Source: Aspidiotus rigidus | Lineage: Eukaryota > Arthropoda > Insecta > Hemiptera > Diaspididae | Assembly (NCBI GenBank): GCA_035079385.1 | Contig: JAVHKY010000001.1 | Location: forward strand, 12,796,501 to 12,860,500 | Length of the DNA stretch: 64,000 nucleotides | Direction of reading: 5' to 3' | Position numbers and translations under genes: made by a program | The notes under the pieces: generated by a model | Databases searched by the model: none | Told to the model about the DNA's origin: nothing | Seen by the model: only the letters and a program-made list of their open reading frames with translations | Shown: positions 44,331 to 55,100 of the stretch, piece by piece | How positions within the stretch are numbered: position 1 is the stretch's first letter | How the letters are laid out: each line of letters begins with the position of its first letter

Positions 44331-46140
44331 AGTTACAGTTGGAGTTTATTTTATTTTTCGATGTTTAAATTTTTTAAATTCAAAATGAATTGAATATTAT
44401 TTAATAATTAGTATTTCTTGTTATAGAATTTTAATATTATTTATTTTTCATATAAAAAAATTTATGATTATTACAAATCGGAAGCGTTTCCCGTCTTTAC
44501 ATGAAAGTTGAATCGTACGAATCACATTGCATCCGTCGGACTCAGTTCATACATCTCAATTTTTTGCCACAGGACTGAATTCGTACATCTTCTTTCTTTC
44601 CTCGGGCCTCAATTCGTTGTTTTTTGAACCGGACTCAATTCATAAGACTCAATTCGTTATCGTGAAAATTTTATACGTGGATGCCACTGCAATAGAAAAC
44701 ATGAAAAACACGTGGATGTAAGAGCCAAGGGAGCGTGAATCTCAAAGACCTTGGAAAGCAACAATTCTGATCATTTTTGCTCGATTTATGGTCTTGATAA
44801 ACTTGGGAATTCGGCAACCTCGGAGCAGATTGCTCGTAGTGAGCAAAATGGTTGCAGGATGTTCGCTTCTGGTAGAAGTTCAGACCATGCGGCGCGAACT
44901 CGGCGATTGCGCAAAAATGATGTTTCACCTTCATAAGAAATCTTACTATGGGTCTTGGAAAAGAGACGATTGCACATTGTGACAGTGATTTGCATCCAGA
45001 CGTTTACATATTATTAGAATAATAATAAATACCGACATACAACGTCACTATAAGTCGGCGCTCAGATGTCTCCGACAATTTCATTGAAAATTTCAACATT
45101 GAAGGACGCAGAACTTGGGCACACAAGGTATTATTTATTTGTACATTTTATTCCTCTGGTGTGAATTTGCTATAAACGAGAGCACATTCACTATTTGTGT
45201 TTTCCTTTTAATTAGATGACCTCGACAAGCAACTGAGGAAAAAATTATGTCCATCAATAGCCGCACCCTTGGGCATTCTAATGAGCGCGAGTCTGTTTCC
45301 GACCAGACTTCCATAGATCTGTCGTTTATGCGCGCATTCTGCGCTCTTATACAATTCGCCTTTCCATCAATTAGACGTATTTCATCAGTAAGTTGAAGTC
45401 ATTGTCATGACAATAGGGCCGGAGTGGTGCATAAAAACGCTACATAATATAAGAGACAACTGATTTATAATACCCGAGAAAAAGACCGATTTATCTGGAA
45501 AGATAAAAATCGACGATTTTTCTCGAACGCTCGCTCACCTTCCTCCTGTCTTCCTTTTTTTTTTTTTTTCTCATTCTCGACGGATTGTAAAATATATACG
45601 TTATTATATCGACAAATGCCAGTTGGAAATAAGAAATTCTAACTCTGTTTAGAAAATTGTTTGAAATCATGATAATGCTTATGCTGTACACAGAAATGCG
45701 AATGTGAACTTGGTGCGCTTACATATATTCGTTCATATTATGGATTATATGCATGTATAATACAGTATCCACCACATACCACAACAGATAATACAGGGAA
45801 TAAGAGCACTGCAACGCTACAAGAATACACAAAAAAAAAAAAATCGAAAGAAGATCGGTATGAAGTTACGAAGTAGTGAGAGTGCAACATTTCTACACCT
45901 GTACGTTCAATAAAAAATAAATTGGCCTAGATCGTGGAACGCGCGCTTCGTGATCGTGGTCTATCCACGATATTTGACCAAAGAAATCCTTCTCGCAGTT
46001 CCTCCTTTAATATGTAAAAATGGCCATTTTCAATTACACTAATACAATGTTTTTTTTTTTCCTTGCCGAGGAAAATATTTCACAATTAAACATTCAGGTA
46101 TTCAATTCATAAAGATATTGTAGCCGCAAACATGTGTACC
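44331..46140. other. No recognised gene; short repeated phrase
   Basis: Around 44530-44670 ACTCAATTCGT/ACTGAATTCGTACATC-type phrases recur four or five times. There is a poly-T run near 45557 and poly-A near 45832. No protein recognised. Confidence 0.4.
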
Positions 46141-46340
46141 CATATATTCCTGATAAACCAAATGGACCATCATTATAATTAGGGTCGATGTTGGTCAGTT
46201 TTTGATCGTACGATTGAAAATAGACAAAATATTATGATACCATCAGAAAATGGTTGATTTTCAAATCGACCAAATTTTGACGGTTGATTGTTGGTCTAAT
46301 AAATTTTTACCATAATTTTTGGTTGATTTCCGATCAAAGA
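46141..46340. repeat. Fragment of the 20168-22664 transposon family
   Basis: Starts CCTGATAAACCAAATGGACCATC and keeps matching the terminal 190 bp of the family (right end, minus strand of 22664). It contains the uninterrupted counterpart of the site where the 839-bp element inserted at 25965. Confidence 0.75.
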
Positions 46341-46657
46341 GTAGATGAACCCGGTTAACATTGTCTTTCTTGCGGCGAAGCGGTACCCATAGGTATTGTG
46401 GCAAATCTTCTGCAGATTGAGTATCCGCTTCTGGCCTCTAGCGGCCATAGATTGCATGCAGACACTTCTTGAAAATAAGTTTTTTTTTGTCGACTGGCAC
46501 CACCATATTGCTTGTGTGTCGCATGTGCAGCACCGCCCATCATCCATGAAGGAGTAGGTGCGGGTTGCGTATGCATTTAATATTGTTTTCTCCAACATCG
46601 GAATCGACCCTTTCGGGTATAACTTCAGTGAAGGAGGAATCTCCTAGGCAAACCCCC
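46341..46657. other. Unassigned stretch, possibly retroelement remnant
   Basis: Minus frames of 100 and 73 codons (46598-46296, 46576-46355) lie directly downstream of the endonuclease remnant and could be its decayed continuation, but I recognise no RT motif. Confidence 0.3.
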
Positions 46658-47585
46658 TCATCTACTCGGCAACTGCCACGTTGCTTTGGCAACCGCCAAG
46701 CTGCAGTGCCCCCCTGGCACGCACAAAACAGCTCTCCTCTTCTTTGGTGGACCTTGTCTGGGCATGACTACATTGCAAGCTTTGGTGACAGTCTTGATCA
46801 TCCTCTCTGCTGCCACCTCCGCATCACCTTCTTGCTCTTCTTCTTGATCCCATGTGAGAGCAAGATAGCTAGCCTTCAAACGGTCGCTATTCAGCTTCCT
46901 AACGGCCCATTTTCTTACCAGCTTTTGTAGAGCAGCGATCTCAACTTCCCGGCGGATGGAGAAGTTAATACACTGATGGTCGCTCCCAGAATGCTCCTTA
47001 TCCAGTACTGCCCAGCCTTCTATTCTTCGGGCTAGGCTCTCTGAGGCAAAGGTGATATCAACAATGGACCCATATCCTTGATGCACTTGGGTAGGAGTCT
47101 TGCCTACATTGACCATTTCCAGTCGATTGTAAGCAATCCTTTCTCCTAAGGCATACCCACGGATGTCAGTACGGCCTGATCGCCACTCTTCTGACTTGGC
47201 ATTAAAATTGCCAGCCACAATAAATTTTTCACCTTTCCATCTGGTAAGCTGTCTTCTAATCTCTTCAAGAAGTCCTCAAACTCCGGGAAGAGGCAACTTG
47301 GAGAGAATTAGCAACTGTAGACGACCATGTCGGCCATCTTCACAGCAATATACCCCTCCCCTCCCCTCTTTCAACCTCTCCCGGAGCAATTGGACACTCT
47401 GGGCAAACACCAATGGCCACTAAGCCAGTACGGTCTATGTACCATCCTTGTCTTCTCGCAACATTGTTATACTCGCTGGCAATCACAATGTGCGTTCCCT
47501 CCTCAGCTACAAACTGCCAGGGAAGATCCTGAGCCAGTTTGTAGTGTTGAAGGTTGGCCTGCAGGAACTTGAGTGTCCCTGCCAT
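46658..47585 (-). pseudogene. Non-LTR retrotransposon endonuclease, copy 2
   Basis: The frame 47585-47340 opens with TLKFLQANLQHYKLAQDL and IVIASEY, the N-terminal N and E motifs of an APE-type endonuclease. The frame 47218-46658 continues with AGNFNAKSEEW, GSIVDITFAS and SGSDHQCINF, carrying the DxN-type, D and SDH motifs. They are joined through a frameshift near 47230-47340. This enzyme nicks target DNA for target-primed reverse transcription. Nothing recognisable as reverse transcriptase follows, so the element is 3'-truncated or too decayed. Motif style is closest to R1-like elements. Confidence 0.74.
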
Positions 47586-48539
47586 TCGGGGTCTTTCTGT
47601 CGTCTTCTCCCGCTAGGTTGAGTCCTCCGAGCAGGGTGTGAGGCAGCGCCAAGGCATCCTTGGCTACCTACGATATGCCCAGTGTCGCATCCGTCGACCC
47701 GGCTACACACAGGGCACTTAGGTGTCTGTCGGCAGTCACGAATCAGGTGTTCTTCTTGCCCGCACCTATAGCACCAGGTCCTCGTTGACACATGCGGCAG
47801 CCATAGGTCCTCTGCGGAGGCACTTGAAACATCTTGGCTGTGTGTTCTTCCTCTCCAAGGAGACCACACGACACACACTCCAGCCAATCTTAATCTTCCC
47901 TTCTTTGAGGACCTCCATTGCCCTCAGTATGCCAAGCTGGACTTGAGCTGTTTGGCAGCCACGGCTTACAGGCCTGCATTGAACCTTGGCCTCTAGGCCA
48001 ATACCAAGTGCCAGCCGGATTTCTTCATCTATTACTGACTCCTCAATGTCCAGGATCAGGAGACCCGTCTGGTGCTGTGGTTGTCGGACCTTCGTTCCAT
48101 CTCCCAGCACTTCCTTCAGCTTAGCGGCAAAGTTCGCGATGCTTTGGCTGTTGGGATCTGCGTTTTTCAGCTTGATGATCATCTCACCTCTGCCCATGTG
48201 CCTTGTCCTTACTGGCGTGAGTCCATACTCCGCAGGAGACAAGTAAGCGCGGGCGGCCCCACTATATACTTGATATAGTACTGGGGAGGGGGTTATATGG
48301 CCGACTTGATACTTGAACCTTGTTTTGTCGCCTTCCAACCACTCCTGGAGAGACTTTTGCATGTTGGTCAGGACTTCCGTTTTCCAAATATTAAACTTCA
48401 GTCCGACGTCTGCGAGCTTTGTATTTGTCTCTTTGATGCAATGTCGGATCGATGTTCTGAGGTCTTTGGGAGTTTGCGCACGAACTATAATGAGCGTATT
48501 GTCAACGTACATACACAAGTGAAGATATTCCTCTTCCAA
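47507..48539 (-). pseudogene. Non-LTR retrotransposon gag, copy 2
   Basis: The frame 48539-47766 begins with text that looks like RT-derived sequence (YVDNTLIIV, GLKFNIWKTEVLT) and passes into a gag region: MIIKLKNADPNSQS, LGDGTKVRQPQHQTGLLILDI, QVQLGILRAM, PRCFKCLRRG. The overlapping frame 47887-47507 holds WCYRCGQEEHLIRDCRQ, CPVCSRVDGC and DTGHIVGSQGC, a set of CCHC knuckles almost the same as in copy 1. gag binds element RNA. The apparent RT piece ahead of gag may be the 3' part of a second, tandem or recombined copy, which would be unusual. Confidence 0.72.
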
Positions 48540-48575
48540 GAGTCATATCACGTCATCATAGAGTATGTTCTATAA

Positions 48576-48840
48576 GGAAATCTCCTTATTGACCAGATAT
48601 TATATAAATTCACTCCATCCAGTTTATAGCCATTAGAATACAATTTTCATTTGTTCTCTCTTTTTTTCAACTATATCTCTTGTAAGGTTTTCAAACTCTG
48701 ACAAATAACTTAGAAAAACTGAGTAAAAAATTAAAGAAGACTACAGAAGAAGTTGAGAAGTATGAATCTTATACAATAGATTGCGGATACTTAATTGTCA
48801 ATGCTCGTAAAGGCGACTAATAAAGTTAGAGAAACAAACA
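48576..48840. other. Spacer, nothing recognised
   Basis: No coding or repeat signal seen. Confidence 0.35.
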
Positions 48841-49386
48841 GTTCAATATGGAGTCGAAAATATGTCAACATCATTGAATAGAATTCAAATTTTTTGTCGA
48901 CTGAAAATGGACGTCAATTTCCAGTCGAATTTTTCAAATTTTTTATCGACCAGAAGTTGGCTCAATTTCAATGCCGACAACGAGTCGACCTACAGTCGAT
49001 TTTTGGTCAACATCACGGCCTCATTAAATCGATTCAGAGTCGACTTCGATTTTAAGTTGATTCCAAGTCAACAATGAAAATAATATTGTAGTCGACCGAA
49101 AATTGACAATTTGTTGCCGTCAAAATCGGGTGCACAAATTGTTCACCTGTACATTTTTGGTAGCCTAAGAATCGACGTTGAAATACAGTCAACATGATAT
49201 TGGAAAAAATGTTTCCTGAGTCGACAATATTTCAACTTCATTATGCAGTCAATTTACCTTTAAAATCGACTGTATGTTTATGGGCATTGTTAAAGATATC
49301 GATTTGACGTAAAATTTTAGTCGACTTTGAGTCGACATTGCCTACGACTTAAAATCAACCCTAAATTGACGGTCGACATGGTTCAA
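48841..49386. mobile_element. GTCGAC-rich MITE, copy 2 (inverted)
   Basis: Inverted homologue of 35571-36060. Right end GACATGGTTCAA exact; left end TTCAATATGG-AGTC degenerate. Dense GTCGAC/GTCGAT words. No coding capacity. Confidence 0.75.
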
Positions 49387-49529
49387 CATGCTCTTCATCT
49401 TTGATGGGTAAATTGGCGTGGAAGTGGATGGTAGTTATGACTGGGTCAAAGACCCGGATAAATTTTGAAGTATAATTTTTTGTAAAATGATAGTAATTTC
49501 TTGGTAAACTGATCTGGTAGTAATTGCAC

Positions 49530-50336
49530 TTACCTTGGTGTGTGGAGGAGTGACCTATAGGTTGAGCAAGCTTTGGTACCACTTTTATGCAGCTCTTCTC
49601 TCCACAATCTGCTCGGCAATTTGCTGAGGTGGGCTGCGTAATTATGATTGTTGCAGTCTAAGCACGCATCGGGATTCTTTTCTTTCTTGATTTCAACCTC
49701 TTTAGGGATGCCAAGGCAATGATTTTTGGTATGTCCTAGCAATGTGCAAGTTATGCATTTAATCATATTTGGTTTTGTGTCTATTGTATATCGTATATAA
49801 TTGATCATAATTGATCTTCTTCTGGTAGTCGAATGGAACATATCTTCATTACATTCAATGGTGGCCATTTGGATATCTTTTTTACCTTCATCTTTGTATA
49901 CAGGGAATAGCCTCGTGACCAGTGGTCCATTCAAGGTCCTCCAATACCTCCTCAACTGTGGATGCTTTCTGTATCCCGTAAATTCGAAACTTATAGTTTT
50001 AGTGGGAAGGCTGATCTTTAATGTTCAGGCCCAATTGTGGTAGTCTTTTACTGAAACTGCCAGTTTTCCTTTTATCAATGGTGATGAGAGCTGCTCCACT
50101 GCTGAACTCGACAATATTTTTGATCCCTAGGTCTTTGGGGCGCAGATTTTCTTTCTATTACTTTTTTGGTTTCCTCTCCCATATCCTTAGCAAGAAGTAG
50201 GAGTTTTGTAGTTTCTATGGCTTTTTCTGTTACTGGAACGTGGAAGACTGAGAGAGTTGCATTTCTGTTACCCAATGCATGTCTTCTAACTTCATGCTGC
50301 TTATTCCTATGGGTGTCTGCTGCAAATCTATTCCTA
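49530..50336 (-). pseudogene. Gag-like retroelement ORF, 3' part
   Basis: Minus-strand frames give a KFRIYGIQKASTVEEVLEDL segment, then ECNEDMFHSTTRRR, then zinc-knuckle sequence IKCITCTLLGHTKNHC (C-x2-C-x4-H-x4-C) and a second C-x2-C...H box, DACLDCNNHNYAAH. The upstream frame (to 50336) has KAIETTKLLLLAKDMGEETK. The order RRM-like fold, CCHC knuckles is that of ORF1 from non-LTR retrotransposons. The gene is broken by frameshifts and by the TRIM element at 50337-51431. No RT or endonuclease seen downstream. Confidence 0.55.
50332..50336. repeat. TRIM target duplication, left copy
   Basis: TCCTA, repeated at 51432-51436 directly outside the other LTR. Confidence 0.85.
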
Positions 50337-50517
50337 TAAAACGAAAAACGCAACAAATAAGAGAGATAAACAGATATATTGGTAATTTGTATTAATTCGT
50401 AATTCGTAATTCGTAATTCGTTAGCTGCTCTACTACTCGTGATGGCATATAAAACCATTACGCTATACATTCTCCACGAGTAGTAAAGCAGCATTAAGTA
50501 TACATCGCGTCGCGACA
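50337..50517 (-). repeat. TRIM 3' LTR
   Basis: 181 bp. Contains four ATTCGTA units and a TATAAAA. One base differs from the other LTR (ATTCG here, ATTTG at the matching place near 51311). Confidence 0.87.
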
Positions 50518-50557
50518 CTCCGCGAGAAAAGAAAAGAAAAAAAAAAGAAAAGAGAAA

Positions 50558-50564
50558 AAAAAAA

Positions 50565-50615
<51 letters not shown>

Positions 50616-50636
50616 AATAAATAAATAAATAAAATG
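50558..50636. repeat. (AAAT)n microsatellite
   Basis: About 19 units of AAAT with one slip, inside the TRIM. It produces long artificial Y/L/F/I frames on the minus strand. Confidence 0.95.
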
Positions 50637-50952
50637 AACAAATAAACAAAGGAACATACAAAGAGGTGACAACAAATGAACAAAGGAACATACAAAGAGG
50701 TGACTAGAATAAGTGGTAACAAGCTTAATCTAAGAAAACAAAAAATTCAGAAAATGGAAAAAGAAGAAAAAAAAAGAATAAAACTTATAAATAGAATAAA
50801 AACTTCGAGAAAATAATAAAATAACAAATCACATTTTAAAAATTGAAGATTATAAATAAAAAATCGCTCTTGCGACCCTCCAAAAACAAACAAATTGAAT
50901 AAAACTTATAGACAATAAATAAAACTTCGTAAAAACTCGTGAGAAAGAAAAG

Positions 50953-50989
<37 letters not shown>

Positions 50990-51239
50990 ATACTCGGAGA
51001 TAAGGCACAACCGATAAGATGTGACCTTTAGCGTGAGAAGTGACGCTCGGTCAGCATGAGCGAGAGAGAAGATACGCGAGAGATAGAATAGACAAGAAAA
51101 AAAAAAAAACAATGGCGTGAGAAAGTAACGCCCGTTTTCGTTTTGTCAAGAGAGAGATAAGATTCGCGAGAGAGAGAGAGAGAGAGAAAAAAAAACGGAA
51201 ACGCGATAAAACAAGAAAAAACACACGGACCGTATAGCA

Positions 51240-51250
51240 CTCTGCTACCA
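51240..51250 (-). promoter_or_regulatory. TRIM primer-binding site
   Basis: TGGTAGCAGAG, complementary to the 3' end of animal initiator tRNA-Met including CCA, immediately next to the LTR. Confidence 0.72.
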
Positions 51251-51431
51251 TAAAACGAAAAACGCAACAAATAAGAGAGATAAACAGATATATTGGTAAT
51301 TTGTATTAATTTGTAATTCGTAATTCGTAATTCGTTAGCTGCTCTACTACTCGTGATGGCATATAAAACCATTACGCTATACATTCTCCACGAGTAGTAA
51401 AGCAGCATTAAGTATACATCGCGTCGCGACA
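51251..51431 (-). repeat. TRIM 5' LTR
   Basis: 181 bp, 180 of which read the same as 50337-50517. Confidence 0.87.
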
Positions 51432-51436
51432 TCCTA
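51432..51436. repeat. TRIM target duplication, right copy
   Basis: TCCTA; identical to 50332-50336. Confidence 0.85.
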
Positions 51437-51987
51437 GGATGTTGGAATTGTACCGATTTCTTGAGCGTTGTTGCATAGGTTGCGTTTATTTGCTTACTAT
51501 TGGCCTCTCTGTAGTCACTTCATTCCGTAACCACATTTTCATAAGTACGGTTCAATGTCGCCAGGGATCCTGCTGATCCAATTGAGTCAACAGATTGCAG
51601 GCGATAAAAAGGCCTTGTTGTAGGTCGAGTGTCTCTTACAGGTTGAGCATCTTTTTGTAGCCACTTTCTTTTTATTCCTTGTAGGGTTTTTAGGGAATTG
51701 GAATGGCAATTCCTCTATCAATTCCTCTATTAAGGGAGTGGATGAGGCATTTTGTGAACTCTGAAAAGGTTCTGTCGTCACAGTCTATGTTTGGTTCTTA
51801 GGTTATTCTCTACTGTTGTAGCCACGATCTCCTTGACCCTTTCCATCAGTTGGCTCTCGAATTTTCCAGTTTATTGATATCCGCAGCTGCTGCCTCAAGC
51901 AGGCATTCTCCGCCAATTTTCCTTCCATCTCTCGTATACGTTCTTTGAGTGTTGCATTCTCTTGTATTAGTAGGGACCTTTCCTCAG
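51437..51987 (-). pseudogene. Gag-like retroelement ORF, 5' part, split by BEL/Pao
   Basis: Minus strand. Coiled-coil text ERSLLIQENATLKERIREME followed by KLAENACLRQQL reads up to the BEL/Pao insertion at 51988 and continues without a break on its far side (58027 upward, ELVLAEE). Further down, 51781-51587 gives a Pro/Ser/Lys-rich piece ending in a C-x2-C box. Together with 49530-50336 it looks like one decayed ORF of charged coil, linker, RNA-binding core and knuckles. Whether it was a non-LTR ORF1 or a host gene is not settled. Confidence 0.45.
51983..51987. repeat. BEL/Pao target duplication, left copy
   Basis: CTCAG, the same as 58027-58031. Five bases is usual for BEL/Pao. Confidence 0.92.
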
Positions 51988-52152
51988 TGTTGCGAAGATA
52001 TACTAAAGTATACGTGGTTGTAGACTGTAAAAACCATACTGAGTTTATTTGAAAGGAATTTACGCACATTACGAGATAAGTTGTCCATACAAAAGGACTG
52101 ATAAAATACAATGCAATGATTTGTTTGAAGAGAGGGAATTTTAACATTAACA
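51988..52152 (-). repeat. BEL/Pao 3' LTR
   Basis: 165 bp, identical to 57862-58026. On the minus strand it contains AATAAA (52049-52044). It also supplies the final codons and TAA stop of the polyprotein. Confidence 0.95.
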
Positions 52153-55100
52153 TTCTCCCCCCGTGGAAGATCCATCTTCCACAAGACGTATTAACTTTCG
52201 AACATCACGTTTAAAAATGGATTTACCACTTTTCACCGACACTACCCGAACTAATCCATCTTTGTCCGGATACACCTCTTCGATTTTACCCAGATTCCAT
52301 GTTGCCGGGGGAGCAAAATCCTCGACAAGAACGACGATGTCTCCAACTTTAATATTTGGGTGGGGATTTCTCCATTTCGCTACGTGACGTAGTTCATTTA
52401 AATAATCTTTGCGCCAAGCCCGCCAGAAAGATTGAATGATCGACTGCATGAGAATGTAGCGTTTCCCGATGGGCAGAGTTTCAGCCGTTGAGGAAACAAT
52501 AGATGGTAGGAGCAGATGCGATCCTACTAGAAAATGACCAGGCGTTAGTGTAGTTTCGCTTTGCCGGCATAATGGCCGCGAGTTAAGAATGGCTTCGATT
52601 TGAGTGAAGATTGTGCCCAGCTCTTCGAAATTGAGAATGTAACCTTTGGTTGACCGAATCAAATGTCGTTTCGCCGACTTGACAGCTGCCTCCCAAAGGC
52701 CTCCCTTATGTGGTGCTCGAGGCGTGATAAATTCCCAATGGATTTCCTTCGACCGAGTCGCGTTGATAAAATTGTTTGAACCGCCGAAATTAGTGGCATT
52801 GTCACTGAGAATTTTTTCTGGGACACCGCGTCGTGATGTGAACCGATTTAAGATCGACATGAAGGACTCCGACGATAAAGACGACAGTACTTCAATGTGC
52901 ACAGCCTTGACAGCAGTGCATACGAAAATTGCTGCGTAAGCTTTTCCAATTTTTGTAGTACGATGTCCAACACATTTTGTGCGGAAAGGACCAGCTAGAT
53001 CTACTCCAACGTTTGAAAACGGACGACTTACGTTCACGCGACAAGACGGGAGCTGACCCACCTTTTGCTGTGAGGTTTGCACGGAAAATCTCTTACATAC
53101 GACGCACTCGCGAACAGTTTGTTTTACGACATTTAATAAACCACCATGTATGTGGTAAGACGAGCGAACAAAATTAACAATGAACGCGATTGTTGAATGA
53201 AAATATCGAACGTGTACGTATCGCACCATCGTTTTGACAAATTCGCACTTCGCGGGCAAAATTATCAAGTTTTTAGTCTCAAACGATAAGTTAGCATTTT
53301 GCAAACGACTTTTGCTTCGAATGACTTCATTATTATCGATAATCGGATTCAGATTGAATATCGGGCTACTTTTAGTTAACGGTTTATTATTTTTAATGAG
53401 TGTGATTTCTTTAGCGTAATGAGAATGTTGAATGTAACTAACAATAGCCAACAATGAAGCCCTACACTCAACTGATTTAAGATGAACATTTGCAGGAGAA
53501 AATGATACAATTTTTTTGGATCGAGTAAAACGCTTACTCATTGCAATACGAATATTTTTAAGTTCACGACGACGAATGATTTTCACAAATCTAGCTACGT
53601 ATGCGAAAACCCTAATCAATTTGTTGAGGTCAGAGAATTTGTTGATGATTGTATGAGTACAGAAGATATTTTTTTCGCTCAAAAATACGTTTTTCCGTAC
53701 TTCTGGTAAATTTTTCATTAATGTATCGGGTTCGATTTGGGATGTTTGTTCAATTTCCACTCCTGAAGATAAGAATTCCGGACCGTGAAACCAAATCTTG
53801 CTGTTGATGAGCTTTTGAACTGGTATCCCACGCGTTGCGAGGTCTGCGGGGTTCTCCTTTGATGGACAATATTTCCAACGTTGCGGAGGTATTACGTGAA
53901 CAATTTTTCGAACCCGGTTTTGTACAAACACGGTCCAACGATTTATATCGCCTCGAAGCCACGCAAGTGCTACTTCAGAGTCGGAAAAAGCCCAGATGGA
54001 CGTTATTTGTAGCACGCTGGAGACTTTTTCAATCAACCTTGATAACAACTCGGCAGCTTGTAATTCGAGTTTTGGTATCGTTAATTTGAAGCTTCCCTTT
54101 GGAGCTATCTTAGTTTTTGCAGCGACAATATACGAATCAATATTTCCGAGTTCATTAGTTGAGCAGATGTAAACCACTGCGGCGTAGGCCCTTTCTGAGG
54201 CATCACAGAATCCTACAAGTTTTGTCGTCACAACTCCTTTCAACTGTGTATACTTGCGTCGAAATGATAGTCGAGTCAAGCATTCCAGCTCATCATAATA
54301 TTCTATAAAAGACTGGCGTATTTTTTCTGACGTTGGTTCATCCCATCCTTTTTCCTCGAACCATACCTCTTGTAATAATAATTTAGCTCGAACTGTAACG
54401 GGTGCTAAGATTCCCAAAGGGTCGAAGATTCGAGAGATTTCGGACAATAGCGTTCGTTTAGTTAGTTTCTGGAGAAAGGACTTGTCAGCACGCAATTGTA
54501 TTTTAAATTTAAATTCATCTGTCGTTGGATTCCACTGAATACCAAGTAAGGAGACAGAATCTTTAGGACCAAATGTCCTGTTTTCGGATTTCTCAATTAA
54601 ATCGGGGTCAATGTGCGCTAGAAATTGTTCCGAATTTGAAACATATTTTCTTAAAAGAAAATTCGCCCCTTTCAGTTGATTGTGGATGATCTTTTGAAGC
54701 TCTACTGCTTCTTCGACAGTTTTCTCACCCGTAATAAGATCATCCATATAGAAATCTGATTTGATTGCACGGGCCCCGGCTGGGAAATGTGACTCCAGTT
54801 CATTCCCCAGTACTTCTAGACAATAAGTCGCGATAAACGACGCTGGAGAAGTTCCATACGTGATGGTGTTGAGTTCGAACTTTTCAATTTCATTATTTTC
54901 GGGTGGTTGCCACAAAATGGATTGGAGATGGCGATCGCTTTTGTCAACTAAAATTTTGCGGTACATTTTTGCGACATCACAAGCAAACACAATTTCGTGT
55001 TTGCGAAATTTCATTATAATATCCAACAAATTTGGTTGAATTTTTGGACCTATCATTAAAATATCGTTTAATGATAAGCCACTTGAGGTTGGCGCGGAGG

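Larger units (their letters stand above)
50337..51431 (-). mobile_element. TRIM-like non-autonomous LTR retrotransposon, 1.1 kb
   Basis: Two 181-bp direct repeats (50337-50517, 51251-51431) enclose 733 bp without coding potential. They differ at one position by my reading. Read on the minus strand each begins TGTCGCGACGCG and ends CGTTTTA. TCCTA duplications flank the pair. Directly inside the 5' LTR, on the minus strand, TGGTAGCAGAG (51250-51240) matches the 3' end of initiator tRNA-Met, the normal primer site of many LTR elements. The interior is A-rich and holds (AAAT)n, (GA)n and a poly-A of about 45. With no gag or pol it must rely on proteins of another element. Confidence 0.87.

Noticed and set aside
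35571..49386. The two inverted GTCGAC units as the ends of one 13.8-kb giant transposon
   Set aside because: Each unit has both of its own ends, so two separate MITE insertions are simpler; the interior is a patchwork of unrelated elements.
50463..51112. Long hydrophobic minus-strand frames rich in Tyr, Leu, Ile and Phe
   Set aside because: They are translations of the (AAAT)n and poly-A tracts in the TRIM element.
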